64,000 nt of DNA from a bacterium YEK0313. GTDB taxonomy: Bacteria > Pseudomonadota > Alphaproteobacteria > Rhizobiales > Phreatobacteraceae. The position numbers and the translations under genes were made by a program. The DNA is taken from NCBI GenBank assembly GCA_000751295.2, contig CCMO02000001.1, positions 310,001-374,000 on the forward strand, given 5' to 3'. A model generated the notes under the pieces. The model ran no database searches, was not told the DNA's origin, and saw nothing but the letters and a program-made list of their open reading frames with translations. Positions 52,310 through 61,788 of this stretch are shown here, piece after piece (positions within the stretch are counted from its first letter, which is position 1; the number at the start of each line of letters is the position of its first letter).

Positions 52310-52376
52310 GGCCGGAAGCGCCGCCGCCCGGCAGGTGGCGGCACATGGCCGCCGCGCGGCAGGTCCGGCCGTCGCC

Positions 52377-53960
52377 TCAGGCCCGGCGGACGTTCCAGAA
52401 GGTGGCAAAGCCGCTCTTCACCCCGGTCAGGCTCGAGCGGAAGGCGGTCGGCTGGATGTACTGGCCGAGCGGCAGGTAGGGCGCGTCGACGAAGGCCTGC
52501 TTCTGGATCTGGGCGGCGATTGCCTGCTGGCCGGCAAGATCCGGCGCCTCGAACCAGGCGTGGCGCAGCCGCTCCAGTTCGTCGCTTTTCGGCCAGCCGA
52601 AAAAGCCGCCGTCGCCGCGCAGCAGAAGATGGGCTGACGGATCGAGCTGGTCGAGCCCGCCCCAGCTCGAGCAGTAGCAGCTCCAGCCGCCGTTCTCGAC
52701 CGGCTCGCGGTTCGACCGGCGCTGGATGACGGTGCCCCAGTCGAGCGCCTGATAGTCGACATTCATGCCGAGGCGCCGCATCATCTCGGCTGCGACATCG
52801 CAGGAATTCTTCACGTCGGGCACGTTCACGCCGGCGAGCAGCACCACCTTCTCGCCCTTGTAGCCGGCCTGTTCCAGTGCCCGCTTCACCTTGGCGTCGT
52901 CGCGCGGGCCGGTGAGCACTTCCATGCCGGCACTGCTCGCCATGGGCGTGCCCGGGCAGAACACGCCGACGCCGGTGCGGAACATGCTGGCGTCGCTGCC
53001 GACCTGCGCCCGCATGAACTCCTCCTGGTCGACGGCGCCGAGCAGCGCCCGGCGGATCGCGGGATTGTCGAAGGGCTTGGTCAGCGTGTTGAAGCGCAGG
53101 GTCGGGATCATGCCCGTGGGCTCGGGCACCTCGACACGGACGCCGCGGTTGCGCTTCAGCATCGGCAGGAGGTCGTGCAGCGGATATTCCCACCAGTCGA
53201 CCTCGCCGCCCTGGAGCGCGCCGGCGGCGGTCGCCGGATCGGGGATGATCGCCCATTCGACCCGGTCGAAATGGGCAACCTTCGGCCCGCCAGTCCAGCC
53301 CGGCTCGCCGTCGCTGCGCGGCACATAGTCGGCGAACCGCTCGTAGACGACGCGGGCACCCGGCACACGCTCGTCGAGCTTGATGCGATAGGGGCCGCTG
53401 CCGACCATTTCGGTCACCTGCGTCGTCGGTTCCGCGGCGGCAAGACGCTCCGGCATGATCGCCGGCATGTAGGACGGCACCTTGCCGAGCGCATTGGGCA
53501 GCAGAGGGAATGGCCGCTTCAGGCGGAACCGCAAGGTTCTGTCGTCGACCGCGGCAAGCTCGTCGGTCGCCGCCATCAGGACCTGACCGAAACCGTCGCG
53601 GCCGGCCCAGCGGCGGATGCTGGCGACACAGTCGCGCGCCAGCACCGGCGTGCCGTCATGGAACTTCAGGCCGTGCCGCAGCCTGATGGTCCATTGCCGG
53701 CCGTCGTTCTCGGTGCCGGCGCTCTCGGCCATCTGCAGCACCGGCCGCAGGTTGCCGTCCATGCCGAACAGCGTGTCGAACACGAGATAGGCATGGTGAC
53801 GCGTGACATAGGCCGGCGAAAAGACCGGATCGAGCACGGCGAGGTCGGCATGCGGGACGAATTTCAGAACGCGCTGGTTCTGGGCCAGCGCAATGCCCGG
53901 CGCCGCGAGCGCAGCGGCAAATCCCGCCCCGGCGCCCTTCAGAAATCCCCGACGGTCCAT
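52377..53960 (-). CDS. Peptide/nickel-type ABC transporter substrate-binding protein, Tat signal
   Basis: The 527-residue protein starts with a Tat-type leader (MDRRGFLKGAGAGFAAALAAPGIALAQ) and has the family-5 solute-binding fold: LVFDTLFGMDGNLRPVLQMAES, the family signature in WTIRLRHGLKFHDGTPVLARDCVASIRRW, and MVGSGPYRIKLDE. Such proteins deliver peptides, opines or similar compounds to an ABC importer. No permease or ATPase gene lies next to it, so it is an orphan receptor in this window. It is divergent from the GMC oxidoreductase gene across 182 bp. Confidence 0.9.
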   Translation of the reverse strand: MDRRGFLKGAGAGFAAALAAPGIALAQNQRVLKFVPHADLAVLDPVFSPAYVTRHHAYLVFDTLFGMDGNLRPVLQMAESAGTENDGRQWTIRLRHGLKFHDGTPVLARDCVASIRRWAGRDGFGQVLMAATDELAAVDDRTLRFRLKRPFPLLPNALGKVPSYMPAIMPERLAAAEPTTQVTEMVGSGPYRIKLDERVPGARVVYERFADYVPRSDGEPGWTGGPKVAHFDRVEWAIIPDPATAAGALQGGEVDWWEYPLHDLLPMLKRNRGVRVEVPEPTGMIPTLRFNTLTKPFDNPAIRRALLGAVDQEEFMRAQVGSDASMFRTGVGVFCPGTPMASSAGMEVLTGPRDDAKVKRALEQAGYKGEKVVLLAGVNVPDVKNSCDVAAEMMRRLGMNVDYQALDWGTVIQRRSNREPVENGGWSCYCSSWGGLDQLDPSAHLLLRGDGGFFGWPKSDELERLRHAWFEAPDLAGQQAIAAQIQKQAFVDAPYLPLGQYIQPTAFRSSLTGVKSGFATFWNVRRA

Positions 53961-54142
53961 CGATCACCCTTTCCCAGAACCCATCTTCCGGCGAACGCTA
54001 GTCAGGGCGGGGCGCAAGAGCCATGGCCGGCAAGCGGGCGGACGTTCCGCCGGAATTGCATAGCTCGACGCGGATCGCGCCCTTTAGGCTCGGCCGATCG
54101 GCAGCCGCCGGCAAGGCTGCGCCGGACATGAGGGCCATGGGA

Positions 54143-55705
54143 ATGATCGGCGAGGACTACGACTACATCATCATCGGTGCGGGATCGGCCGGTGCGGTGC
54201 TGGCCGCGCGGCTGAGCGAAGACCCGGCCGTCAAGGTGCTGCTGCTCGAAGCCGGGCGTGATTTCCGCTCGGCGGAAACGCCGGATCATATCCGCATCCC
54301 CAATCCCATGCGCGCGATCGGCGATGACGACTATCGCTGGCCGAAGCTGATGGCGCGGCGCACCGAGCGGCAGGAACCGAGGCTGCTCTGGCGCGGCCGG
54401 GCGGTCGGCGGCAGCTCTACCATCAACGGGCAGATCGCCATTCGCGGCGTGCCCGACGATTTCGACCGGTGGCAGGCCGACGGTTGCGCCGGCTGGGGCT
54501 GGCAGGATGTCCTGCTCTTCTTCAACCGGCTCGAAACCGACGTCAATTTCGGCACGGCACCCTATCACGGCAGCACCGGGCCGATCCCGGTCTATCGCGC
54601 GCCGGTGGCCGACTGGGGCAGCGTCGACGTGGCGCTGAAGGACGCCTCCATCGGCCTCGGCTATGGCTGGTGCGAGGACCACAATGCCCCCGAGGGCACC
54701 GGCGCCTCGCCCTATGCCATCAACAGCCGCGCCGGTGCGCGCGTATCGACCAATGACGGCTATCTGGAGCCGGCCCGCGGCCGGGCGAACCTGACCATTG
54801 TCGGCCACGCGCTCGTCGATCGGCTGCAGGTCGAAGGCAACCGCCCGCATGCGAGCGGCGTGCACGTCACGGTCGACGGCCGGACCTATGCGCCACGCGC
54901 GAACCGGAGTGTGATCCTGTCGGCCGGCGCCATCCACTCCCCGGCGGTGCTGCAGCGCTCGGGCATCGGTCCGGCCGGCGTGCTGAAGGGCCTCGGCATT
55001 CCCGTCGTCGCCGACCTGCCGGTCGGCGAGAACCTGCTCGACCATCCGATGATGCCGCTGTTCCTGACGCTCAAGGACCATGCGCGCGTCGGCACGCTGA
55101 TGCACCGCCATACCAATTGCTGCCTGCGCTATTCCTCCGGGCTCGGCGGTGCCGGCGAGAACGACATGATCGTCATTGCCGGCAATCTCGTCTCGCTCGG
55201 CGCGAATGGCGACACCGGCCGCGGCCGGCTGGTGGTCTCGGTCTACCAGGCGTTCAGCCAAGGCCACGTGCGGATCACCACCCCCGACCCGAGCGTCGAT
55301 CCCGCGGTGGAGGAGCGCATGCTGTCCGACGAGCGCGACCTCGTCCGGATGCGCGACGGCGTCCTGCGCCTCAGGGCCCTCGCCCGGCACGAAGCCATCC
55401 GCGCCATTACGACCCGCGTCGACTATGGCTCGACCGGCCGGTCGATCGAGGAGGACTTGAGCCCGGCCGAACTCGACGACTGGCTGTTCAGCGAATGCTC
55501 GGATGCCCAGCATGCCAGCGGCACCTGCCGGATGGGTGCGGCCGACGACCCCCGTTCGGTGGTCGATCCGGACTGCCGGGTGATCGGCTGCACCGGTTTG
55601 CACGTCATCGACGCCTCGATCATGCCCGAGGTGGTGCGCGCCAACACGCATCTGACGACGGTCATGATCGCCGAGAAGATGGCCGAAAGGCTGCGGGCGG
55701 GCTGA
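54143..55705 (+). CDS. GMC-family FAD-dependent oxidoreductase
   Basis: The 520-residue protein has the FAD site DYIIIGAGSAGAVLAARLSEDPAVKVLLLEAG at the start, GMC signature 1 (WRGRAVGGSSTINGQIAIRG), signature 2 (VILSAGAIHSPAVLQRSGIGPAG) and the active-site His457 (AQHASGTCRMG) with N501/H503 late in the chain. Family members oxidise alcohols such as choline or polyethylene glycol. The start is uncertain among ATGs at 54128, 54137 and 54143; the last has GAGGG 10 bases upstream. The substrate is unknown. It converges on tag, 24 bp apart. Confidence 0.88.
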   Translation: MIGEDYDYIIIGAGSAGAVLAARLSEDPAVKVLLLEAGRDFRSAETPDHIRIPNPMRAIGDDDYRWPKLMARRTERQEPRLLWRGRAVGGSSTINGQIAIRGVPDDFDRWQADGCAGWGWQDVLLFFNRLETDVNFGTAPYHGSTGPIPVYRAPVADWGSVDVALKDASIGLGYGWCEDHNAPEGTGASPYAINSRAGARVSTNDGYLEPARGRANLTIVGHALVDRLQVEGNRPHASGVHVTVDGRTYAPRANRSVILSAGAIHSPAVLQRSGIGPAGVLKGLGIPVVADLPVGENLLDHPMMPLFLTLKDHARVGTLMHRHTNCCLRYSSGLGGAGENDMIVIAGNLVSLGANGDTGRGRLVVSVYQAFSQGHVRITTPDPSVDPAVEERMLSDERDLVRMRDGVLRLRALARHEAIRAITTRVDYGSTGRSIEEDLSPAELDDWLFSECSDAQHASGTCRMGAADDPRSVVDPDCRVIGCTGLHVIDASIMPEVVRANTHLTTVMIAEKMAERLRAG

Positions 55706-55729
55706 AACCCGCTGGTGCCGGGTGGCTGG

Positions 55730-56326
55730 TCAGCCCATCGCCGCCACTTCCTCGTGGCGGAAGCAGCCGACCATGTGGTCGTTGGTCATGCCCACCGCCT
55801 GCATGAAGGCATAGACGATGGTCGGCCCGACGAAGGCGAAACCGCGCGCCTTCAGGTCCCTGGAGATCTTGGCCGCGATGTCGGTTTCGGTCGGCACCTG
55901 CGACCGGTCGGTGAAACGGGGCTGCACCGCCCGGCCGTCGACGAAACCCCAGAGATAGTCGGAAAAGCCGATGCCCCTGGCCTGCATGTCGAGATAGATG
56001 CCCGCCGACCGGATGGTGCCGACGATCTTGGCACGGTTGCGGACGATGCCGGGATCGGCCATCAGCGCCTCGATCTTGGCCGGCGTGTAATTGGCGACGA
56101 TCTCCGGTTCGAAGCCGTCGAAAACCTTGCGGAAATGATCGCGCTTCCGGAGAATGGTGATCCAGGACAGGCCCGCCTGGAAGCCGTCGAGGATCAGCTT
56201 CTCGAACAGGGCGCGATCGTCGCGCTCGGGCACGCCCCAGTCGGTGTCGTGATAGGCGACATAGAGCGGGTCGTAGCCGGGCCAGGCACAGCGCGGCTTG
56301 CCATCGGCATGGTCGGTGATCAGCAT
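55730..56326 (-). CDS. tag: DNA-3-methyladenine glycosylase I
   Basis: The 198-residue protein is a canonical Tag enzyme. It begins with PRCAWPGYDPLYVAYHDTDWGVPERDDRALFEKLILDGFQAGLSWITILRKRDHFRKVFDGF and ends with TNDHMVGCFRHEEVAAMG. The zinc site is conserved as C13, H26, H184 and C188, and the base-binding Glu lies in LFEKLILDGFQAGLSW. It removes N3-methyladenine from DNA. It converges on the GMC gene; whether it is regulated with the AidB-like gene is unknown. Confidence 0.95.
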   Translation of the reverse strand: MLITDHADGKPRCAWPGYDPLYVAYHDTDWGVPERDDRALFEKLILDGFQAGLSWITILRKRDHFRKVFDGFEPEIVANYTPAKIEALMADPGIVRNRAKIVGTIRSAGIYLDMQARGIGFSDYLWGFVDGRAVQPRFTDRSQVPTETDIAAKISRDLKARGFAFVGPTIVYAFMQAVGMTNDHMVGCFRHEEVAAMG

Positions 56327-56385
56327 CGGGCCTACCTGCGGGTTCCTGCGGGCGAATCGCCCCTGCCAGCCTTGCGGAAAATTAC

Positions 56386-56397
56386 TTTAGGCTTAAA
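56386..56397 (+). promoter_or_regulatory. AT-rich promoter region upstream of the ABC operon, possible MarR site
   Basis: TTTAGGCTTAAA is an imperfect palindrome (10 of 12 positions) in the AT-rich stretch running from 56378 to 56408. This is the only such stretch between tag and the binding-protein gene, so it probably contains the operon promoter. The operon encodes a MarR protein, which would be expected to bind such a site. The assignment is by position and composition. Confidence 0.4.
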
Positions 56398-56505
56398 ATA
56401 TTTTTCGCGACCGGGGTTGTTCACGACAAATCCGGCGTAATAATGCCTTGGCATCAGCCGCGACCACGGACAAGCCCGGGCCGGCGCACGGGTGGGGAGA
56501 TTTTG

Positions 56506-57693
56506 ATGAAACGCCTTCTGTCGATGGTGGCTGCCGGTTTTGCCGCCGGCCTGGGCCTCAGCACGGCTGCGCCGGTGGCCAGCGCCCAGGAGCCGATCCG
56601 GATCGGCGTCATCGAGACGCTTTCGGGCCCCTCGGCGGTGCTCGGCCAGCACGCCCGCGACGGCTTCCAGCTGGCCATCCGCCAGCTCGGCGGCCGGATG
56701 GGCGGCCGCGAGGTGCAGGTGATCGTGGTCGACGACGAATTGAAGCCCGACATCGCGATCCAGCGCGTCCAGGGCCTCATCGACCGCGACAAGGTGGACT
56801 TCGTGGTCGGCCCGATCTTCTCGAACGTGCTGCAGGCGATCCAGGCGCCGGTGGTCAATTCGCGCGCCTTCCTGATCAGCGCCAATGCCGGCCCGTCGAG
56901 CTATGCCGGCAAGGCCTGCCACGAAAACATGTTCGTCACGTCCTACCAGAACGACCAGGTGCACGAGGTGCTGGGCGCCTATGCGCAGAGCCGCAACATG
57001 CGCCGTGTCTTCCTTCTGACGCCGAACTACCAGGCCGGACGCGACGCCATGGCCGGCTTCAAGCGGCATTTCCGCGGCGAGGTCGTCGACGAGGTGTTCA
57101 CCCCGCTCGGCCATCTCGACTTCTCCGCCGAGCTCGCCCGCATCGGCGCCTCCCGGTCCGACGGCATGTTCACCTTCATGCCCGGCGGCATGGGCGTGAA
57201 CCTGGTGCGCCAGTATCGCCAGGCCGGCCTCGTCGATCGCGTGCCGTTCCTCTCGGCCTTCACCGTCGACGAATCCACCCTGCCCGCCCAGCAGGACGCG
57301 GCGATCGGCATGATCGGCGGCATGACCTGGGCGCCGAACATGGACAATCCGCAGAACAAGAAGTTCGTCGCCGATTTCGAAGCGGCTTTCGGCTACGTGC
57401 CCGGCTCCTACGCCATGCAGGCCTATGACTCGGCCATGCTGATCGACAGCGCCGTGCGCGCCGTCAACGGCAATCTGAGCAATCGCGACGCCGTACGCGC
57501 CGCCCTGCGCAAGGCCGACTTCGTCTCGCTGCGCGGCAACTTCCGCTTCGGCAACAACCATTATCCGATCCAGGACTTCTACACCGTGCGCGCCGCGCGG
57601 CGTCCCGACGGCAAGTTCCAGACCGAGATCGTCGAGCGGGTGTTCACCAACTACGCCGATGTCTATGCCCGCGACTGCCCGATGCGCTGGTGA
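56506..57693 (+). CDS. Branched-chain-amino-acid-type ABC transporter substrate-binding protein
   Basis: The 395-residue protein has a signal peptide (MKRLLSMVAAGFAAGLGLSTAAPVASAQ) and the LivJ/K-type fold: EPIRIGVIETLSGPSAVLGQHARDGFQLAIRQLGGRMGGREVQVIVVDDE near the start, then KVDFVVGPIFSNVLQAI, and FLLTPNYQAGRDAMAGFKRHF. GGGGAG precedes the ATG at 56506. Binding proteins of this class take amino acids or aromatic acids. Here it heads an operon that ends in a PLP dehydratase-type enzyme and RidA, so a hydroxy- or D-amino acid is a reasonable ligand. Confidence 0.9.
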   Translation: MKRLLSMVAAGFAAGLGLSTAAPVASAQEPIRIGVIETLSGPSAVLGQHARDGFQLAIRQLGGRMGGREVQVIVVDDELKPDIAIQRVQGLIDRDKVDFVVGPIFSNVLQAIQAPVVNSRAFLISANAGPSSYAGKACHENMFVTSYQNDQVHEVLGAYAQSRNMRRVFLLTPNYQAGRDAMAGFKRHFRGEVVDEVFTPLGHLDFSAELARIGASRSDGMFTFMPGGMGVNLVRQYRQAGLVDRVPFLSAFTVDESTLPAQQDAAIGMIGGMTWAPNMDNPQNKKFVADFEAAFGYVPGSYAMQAYDSAMLIDSAVRAVNGNLSNRDAVRAALRKADFVSLRGNFRFGNNHYPIQDFYTVRAARRPDGKFQTEIVERVFTNYADVYARDCPMRW

Positions 57694-57784
57694 CGCTCCA
57701 ACCCGGCCCCGGCGCCAGCCGGTCGCCGGTCACTGGGACGGCCGTATCGCCTGAATGCGAGGTCAAGCCGGGCCTTGCCTGCTC

Positions 57785-57809
57785 CCGGTCCCGCCCGGCG
57801 CGGGACCGG
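57785..57809 (+). other. Perfect 10-bp-stem hairpin between binding-protein and permease genes
   Basis: CCGGTCCCGC (57785-57794) pairs exactly with GCGGGACCGG (57800-57809) around a 5-base loop, inside a 199-bp gap. No T-run follows. In ABC operons such a stem often protects the binding-protein mRNA and lowers downstream expression, which is the likely role. Confidence 0.6.
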
Positions 57810-57892
57810 CGGGCCGGTTCATGCCCGCCATCACGTCTCAAATGTCAGCAGCCGCGCCGATCTCGTAGCCACCCGAGCCCCGACCGGAACTC

Positions 57893-58816
57893 ATGTCCTC
57901 GACTCTTCTGATCATCCAGACATTGAACGGGCTGCAGCTCGGCGTGCTGCTGTTCCTGATCGCCGCCGGCCTGACGCTGGTGTTCGGCGTGATGGACTTC
58001 ATCAACCTCGCCCACGGCGTGCAATACATGCTCGGCGCCTATCTCGCGGCCATGTTCGTCGCCTGGACGGGCAACTTCTTTTTCGGCCTGGTGCTGGCCC
58101 TCATCGCGGCGCTCGCCTTCGGCCTGCTGCTGGAGGTGGCCGTCATGCGCCATCTCTATGAGCGCGACCATCTCGAACAGGTCCTGGCGACCTTCGGCGT
58201 CATTCTGTTCCTCAACGAGAGCGTGAAGATCATCTGGGGCGCCGCGCCCCTGCAGGTGCCGGTGCCGGACGTGCTCTCGGGCTCGATCGCGATCGCCGAT
58301 GGCGTGCTCTACCCGGTCTGGCGTCTGGCCATCATCCTCGCCGGGCTCGGTGTCGCGCTGGGCCTCTACCTGATCGTCGCGAAGACACGCGTCGGCATGC
58401 TGATCCGCGCCGGCGCGACCAACGCGCCGATGGTCTCGGCTCTCGGCGTCGACATCAAGCGCCTGTTCATGATCGTCTTCGGCTTCGGCGCCATGCTGGC
58501 CGGCTTTGCCGGCTGCATGGCCGCGCCGGTCCTGTCGGTCGAGCCCGGCATGGGCGACAATCTCCTGATCCTCGCCTTCGTCGTCATCGTCATCGGCGGC
58601 ATCGGCTCGATCCGCGGCGCCTTCATCGGAGCGCTGATCGTCGGCCTCACCGACACGCTGCTGCGCTCGTTCTCGGTCGACCTCCTGCGCCTTGCCGGCC
58701 TCTCGCCCTCGGACGCGCGCACCATCGGCCCGGCCATCGCCTCCATGTCGATCTACATCCTGATGGCCGCGGTGCTGTTCTTCCGGCCGACCGGCCTGTT
58801 CCCGGCAAAGGGCTGA
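57893..58816 (+). CDS. livH: Branched-chain-type ABC transporter permease (LivH-like)
   Basis: The 307-residue protein has eight or so membrane segments, beginning SSTLLIIQTLNGLQLGVLLFLIAAGLTLVFGVMDFINLAHG, which is the LivH-type opening. The cytoplasmic loop (RAGATNAPMVSALGVDIKRLFMIVFGFGAMLAGFAG) contains the ABC-ATPase contact segment. It forms the inner-membrane channel with LivM. It begins 200 bp after the binding-protein gene and 3 bp separate it from livM. Confidence 0.92.
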   Translation: MSSTLLIIQTLNGLQLGVLLFLIAAGLTLVFGVMDFINLAHGVQYMLGAYLAAMFVAWTGNFFFGLVLALIAALAFGLLLEVAVMRHLYERDHLEQVLATFGVILFLNESVKIIWGAAPLQVPVPDVLSGSIAIADGVLYPVWRLAIILAGLGVALGLYLIVAKTRVGMLIRAGATNAPMVSALGVDIKRLFMIVFGFGAMLAGFAGCMAAPVLSVEPGMGDNLLILAFVVIVIGGIGSIRGAFIGALIVGLTDTLLRSFSVDLLRLAGLSPSDARTIGPAIASMSIYILMAAVLFFRPTGLFPAKG

Positions 58817-58819
58817 GCG

Positions 58820-59800
58820 ATGACCGACGCCCCGCCCCTCGCCGCCCCGATGGCCGCAGCATCCCGGTTCGACCGCCGGCGGCTGCTCGTGCCGCTCGTC
58901 GTGTTCGCGGCGCTCGCACTGGTGCCGCTGGTGCTGCCGGTCGACCGCTATGTCCTGACGCTCGTCACCCGCGCGATGATCTTCGCCATCGCGGCGCTGT
59001 CGCTCGACCTGATCCTCGGCTACGGCGCGATGATCTCGTTCGGCCATGCCGCCTTCATGGGCATCGGCGGCTATGCGGTCGCGATCCTGATGTTCCACGA
59101 CACCGACGAGGCGCTGATCGCCTTTCCCGTGGCGATCGGCGCCGGCGCGCTGTTCGCCCTGGTGACGGGGGCGATCTCGCTGAAGACCCGCGGCGTCTAC
59201 TTCATCATGATCACGCTTGCCTTCGGCCAGATGGCCTTCTTCACCGCCACCTCGCTCTCGGCCTATGGCGGCGACGACGGCCTGCGCATGGTCCAGCGCA
59301 GCCTGGTGGCCGGCACGCGGCTGATGCGCAGCGACACGAGCTTCTACTTCATCGTGCTCGGCCTGCTCGTCGCCTGCTATGGCCTGCTGCGCATGATCGT
59401 CGGCTCGCGTTTCGGACGCGTGCTGCGCGGCGCCAAGGAGAATGAGCGGCGCATGCGGGCGCTCGGTTTCGATCCGTTCCGCTACCGCCTCGCCGCCTAT
59501 GTCATATCTGGCGCGATCTGCGCACTGTCGGGCGCGCTCTTCGCCAATCTCGGCCTGTTCGTCGCGCCCGCCTATATGAGCTGGCCGCGCTCGGGCGAAC
59601 TGATCGCCATGGTCGTGCTGGGCGGCACGGGCTCGCTCAGCGGCGCGGTCATCGGCGCCATCGGCGTCATCCTGATCGAGGAGTGGCTCGCCGAGCTGAC
59701 CCAGCACTGGAAGGTGATCTTCGGACCGCTGGTGGTGCTGGTCGCGCTCTTCGCGCGTGGCGGCATCATCAGGCTGATCGAGCGGAGGAACCGTCCATGA
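58820..59800 (+). CDS. livM: Branched-chain-type ABC transporter permease (LivM-like)
   Basis: The 326-residue protein has the LivM-type core: AIAALSLDLILGYGAMISFGHAAFMGIGGYAVAIL, TGAISLKTRGVYFIMITLAFGQMAFF and the ATPase-contact loop GAKENERRMRALGFDPFRYRLAAYVISGAICALSGAL. About ten membrane segments are expected. It pairs with LivH as the channel. The stop overlaps livG by 4 bp. Confidence 0.92.
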   Translation: MTDAPPLAAPMAAASRFDRRRLLVPLVVFAALALVPLVLPVDRYVLTLVTRAMIFAIAALSLDLILGYGAMISFGHAAFMGIGGYAVAILMFHDTDEALIAFPVAIGAGALFALVTGAISLKTRGVYFIMITLAFGQMAFFTATSLSAYGGDDGLRMVQRSLVAGTRLMRSDTSFYFIVLGLLVACYGLLRMIVGSRFGRVLRGAKENERRMRALGFDPFRYRLAAYVISGAICALSGALFANLGLFVAPAYMSWPRSGELIAMVVLGGTGSLSGAVIGAIGVILIEEWLAELTQHWKVIFGPLVVLVALFARGGIIRLIERRNRP

Positions 59801-60552
59801 CCCGGCCGATCCTCGAGCTGAAGGGGCTGCGCAAGGCGTTCGGCGCGCTGGTCGTCACCGACGACGTGACGCTCGGCATCGGCCCATCGGAATTCCACGC
59901 CGTCATCGGCCCGAACGGCGCCGGCAAGACGACGCTGATCGGCGAGATCACGGGCGAGCTGTCGATCGATGCCGGCAGCGTCACCTTCGCCGGCGAGGAC
60001 ATCAGCCACCTTCCCGTCCATGCCCGCGCGCTGCGCGGGCTCACCCGCTCGTTCCAGATCACCCAGGTGCTGCCCGGCTTCTCCGTCCTCGACAATGTCG
60101 CAACCGCGGTGCAGGCCCATTCGGGTTCGTCGTTCCGCTTCTTCCGGCCGGTCGCGGCCGAGCGCGCCTTGAACGACAAGGCCTTTGCCGTGCTGGAGCA
60201 GGTCGGCCTCGGCCCGCGGGCGGCGAGCGATGCGGCGAGCCTCTCCCACGGCGAGAAGCGCCAGCTGGAGCTCGCCATGGCGCTAGCGTCCGAGCCGAAG
60301 CTCCTGCTGCTCGACGAGCCCATGGCCGGCATGGGCCGGGAGGAGACCGAGGGCATGGTGGAGGTGCTGCTCAAGCTCAAGGGACGCTATCCGATCGTGC
60401 TGGTCGAGCACGACATGCACGCCATGTTCCGCCTCGCCGACCGCATTTCCGTGCTCGTCTACGGCCGGCTTATCGCCTCGGGCACGCCCGACAGCGTCCG
60501 GGCGAACCCGGCGGTGCGCGAAGCCTATCTCGGCGCGGAGGAATTCGCATGA
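59797..60552 (+). CDS. livG: Branched-chain-type ABC transporter ATPase (LivG-like)
   Basis: The 251-residue ATPase has Walker A GPNGAGKTTLI, the signature region SLSHGEKRQLELAMALASEPKLLLLDEPMAGMG with Walker B, and the switch His in VLVEHDMHAMF. The signature reads SHGEK in place of LSGGQ, as is usual for LivG-type proteins. A GGAGGA ribosome site lies about eight bases upstream of the ATG at 59797, inside livM. It overlaps the MarR gene by 4 bp. Confidence 0.92.
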   Translation: MTRPILELKGLRKAFGALVVTDDVTLGIGPSEFHAVIGPNGAGKTTLIGEITGELSIDAGSVTFAGEDISHLPVHARALRGLTRSFQITQVLPGFSVLDNVATAVQAHSGSSFRFFRPVAAERALNDKAFAVLEQVGLGPRAASDAASLSHGEKRQLELAMALASEPKLLLLDEPMAGMGREETEGMVEVLLKLKGRYPIVLVEHDMHAMFRLADRISVLVYGRLIASGTPDSVRANPAVREAYLGAEEFA

Positions 60553-61058
60553 CCGAGCCGCTCGACGCCGAAAGCCGTCTTGCCCACCAGCCGCGTGATG
60601 CGCGACCGGAACTCAGGCTGTGGCTCAGGCTGCTCACCTGCACCAACCTGATCGAGCGCGAGATCCGCCGCCGCCTGATGGACCGTTTCGCCATCACGCT
60701 GCCGCGCTTCGACCTGCTCGCCCAGCTCGACAAGGCGCCCGACGGCCTGACCCTCGGCGAGATCTCGCGCCGCATGATGGTGACCAACGGCAATGTCACC
60801 GGCCTCGTCGACCGCATCGTCGAGCAGGGTCATGTCGAGCGCCGCCGCGATGCCAGCGACCGGCGCGCCCAGCGCATCGTGATGACCGACCAGGGCCATG
60901 TCGCCTTCGCCCGCATGGCGCGCGAGCATGGCCAGTGGATGACCGAGCTCCTGGGCGACCTCGAACCGGCCGAGCGGGAGATGCTGATGGGCCTGCTCGG
61001 GCGCACCAAGGCATCGGTCGCGCGAGCGCTCGCCCGGCCGGTCGAAGCGGCGGAGTGA
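60549..61058 (+). CDS. MarR-family regulator encoded between the two ABC ATPase genes
   Basis: The 169-residue protein has the MarR winged helix: LRLWLRLLTCTNLIEREIRRRLMDRFAITLPRFDLLAQLDKAPDGLTLGEISRRMMVTNGNVTGLVDRIVEQGHVERRRDASDRRAQRIVMTDQG. It overlaps livG by 4 bp and lies 3 bp before livF, so it is translated as part of the transporter operon. Its position makes it the obvious ligand-responsive repressor of the operon, made in step with the transporter. Confidence 0.9.
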   Translation: MTEPLDAESRLAHQPRDARPELRLWLRLLTCTNLIEREIRRRLMDRFAITLPRFDLLAQLDKAPDGLTLGEISRRMMVTNGNVTGLVDRIVEQGHVERRRDASDRRAQRIVMTDQGHVAFARMAREHGQWMTELLGDLEPAEREMLMGLLGRTKASVARALARPVEAAE

Positions 61059-61061
61059 CCG

Positions 61062-61757
<696 letters not shown>

Positions 61758-61788
61758 ATCCAGCGCCCGGAATGCCCAGAGGACCGTC

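Noticed and set aside
57845..59707. Minus-strand open frame of 620 codons opposite livH and livM
   Set aside because: Extremely acidic/His-rich low-complexity translation, the complement of hydrophobic permease codons.
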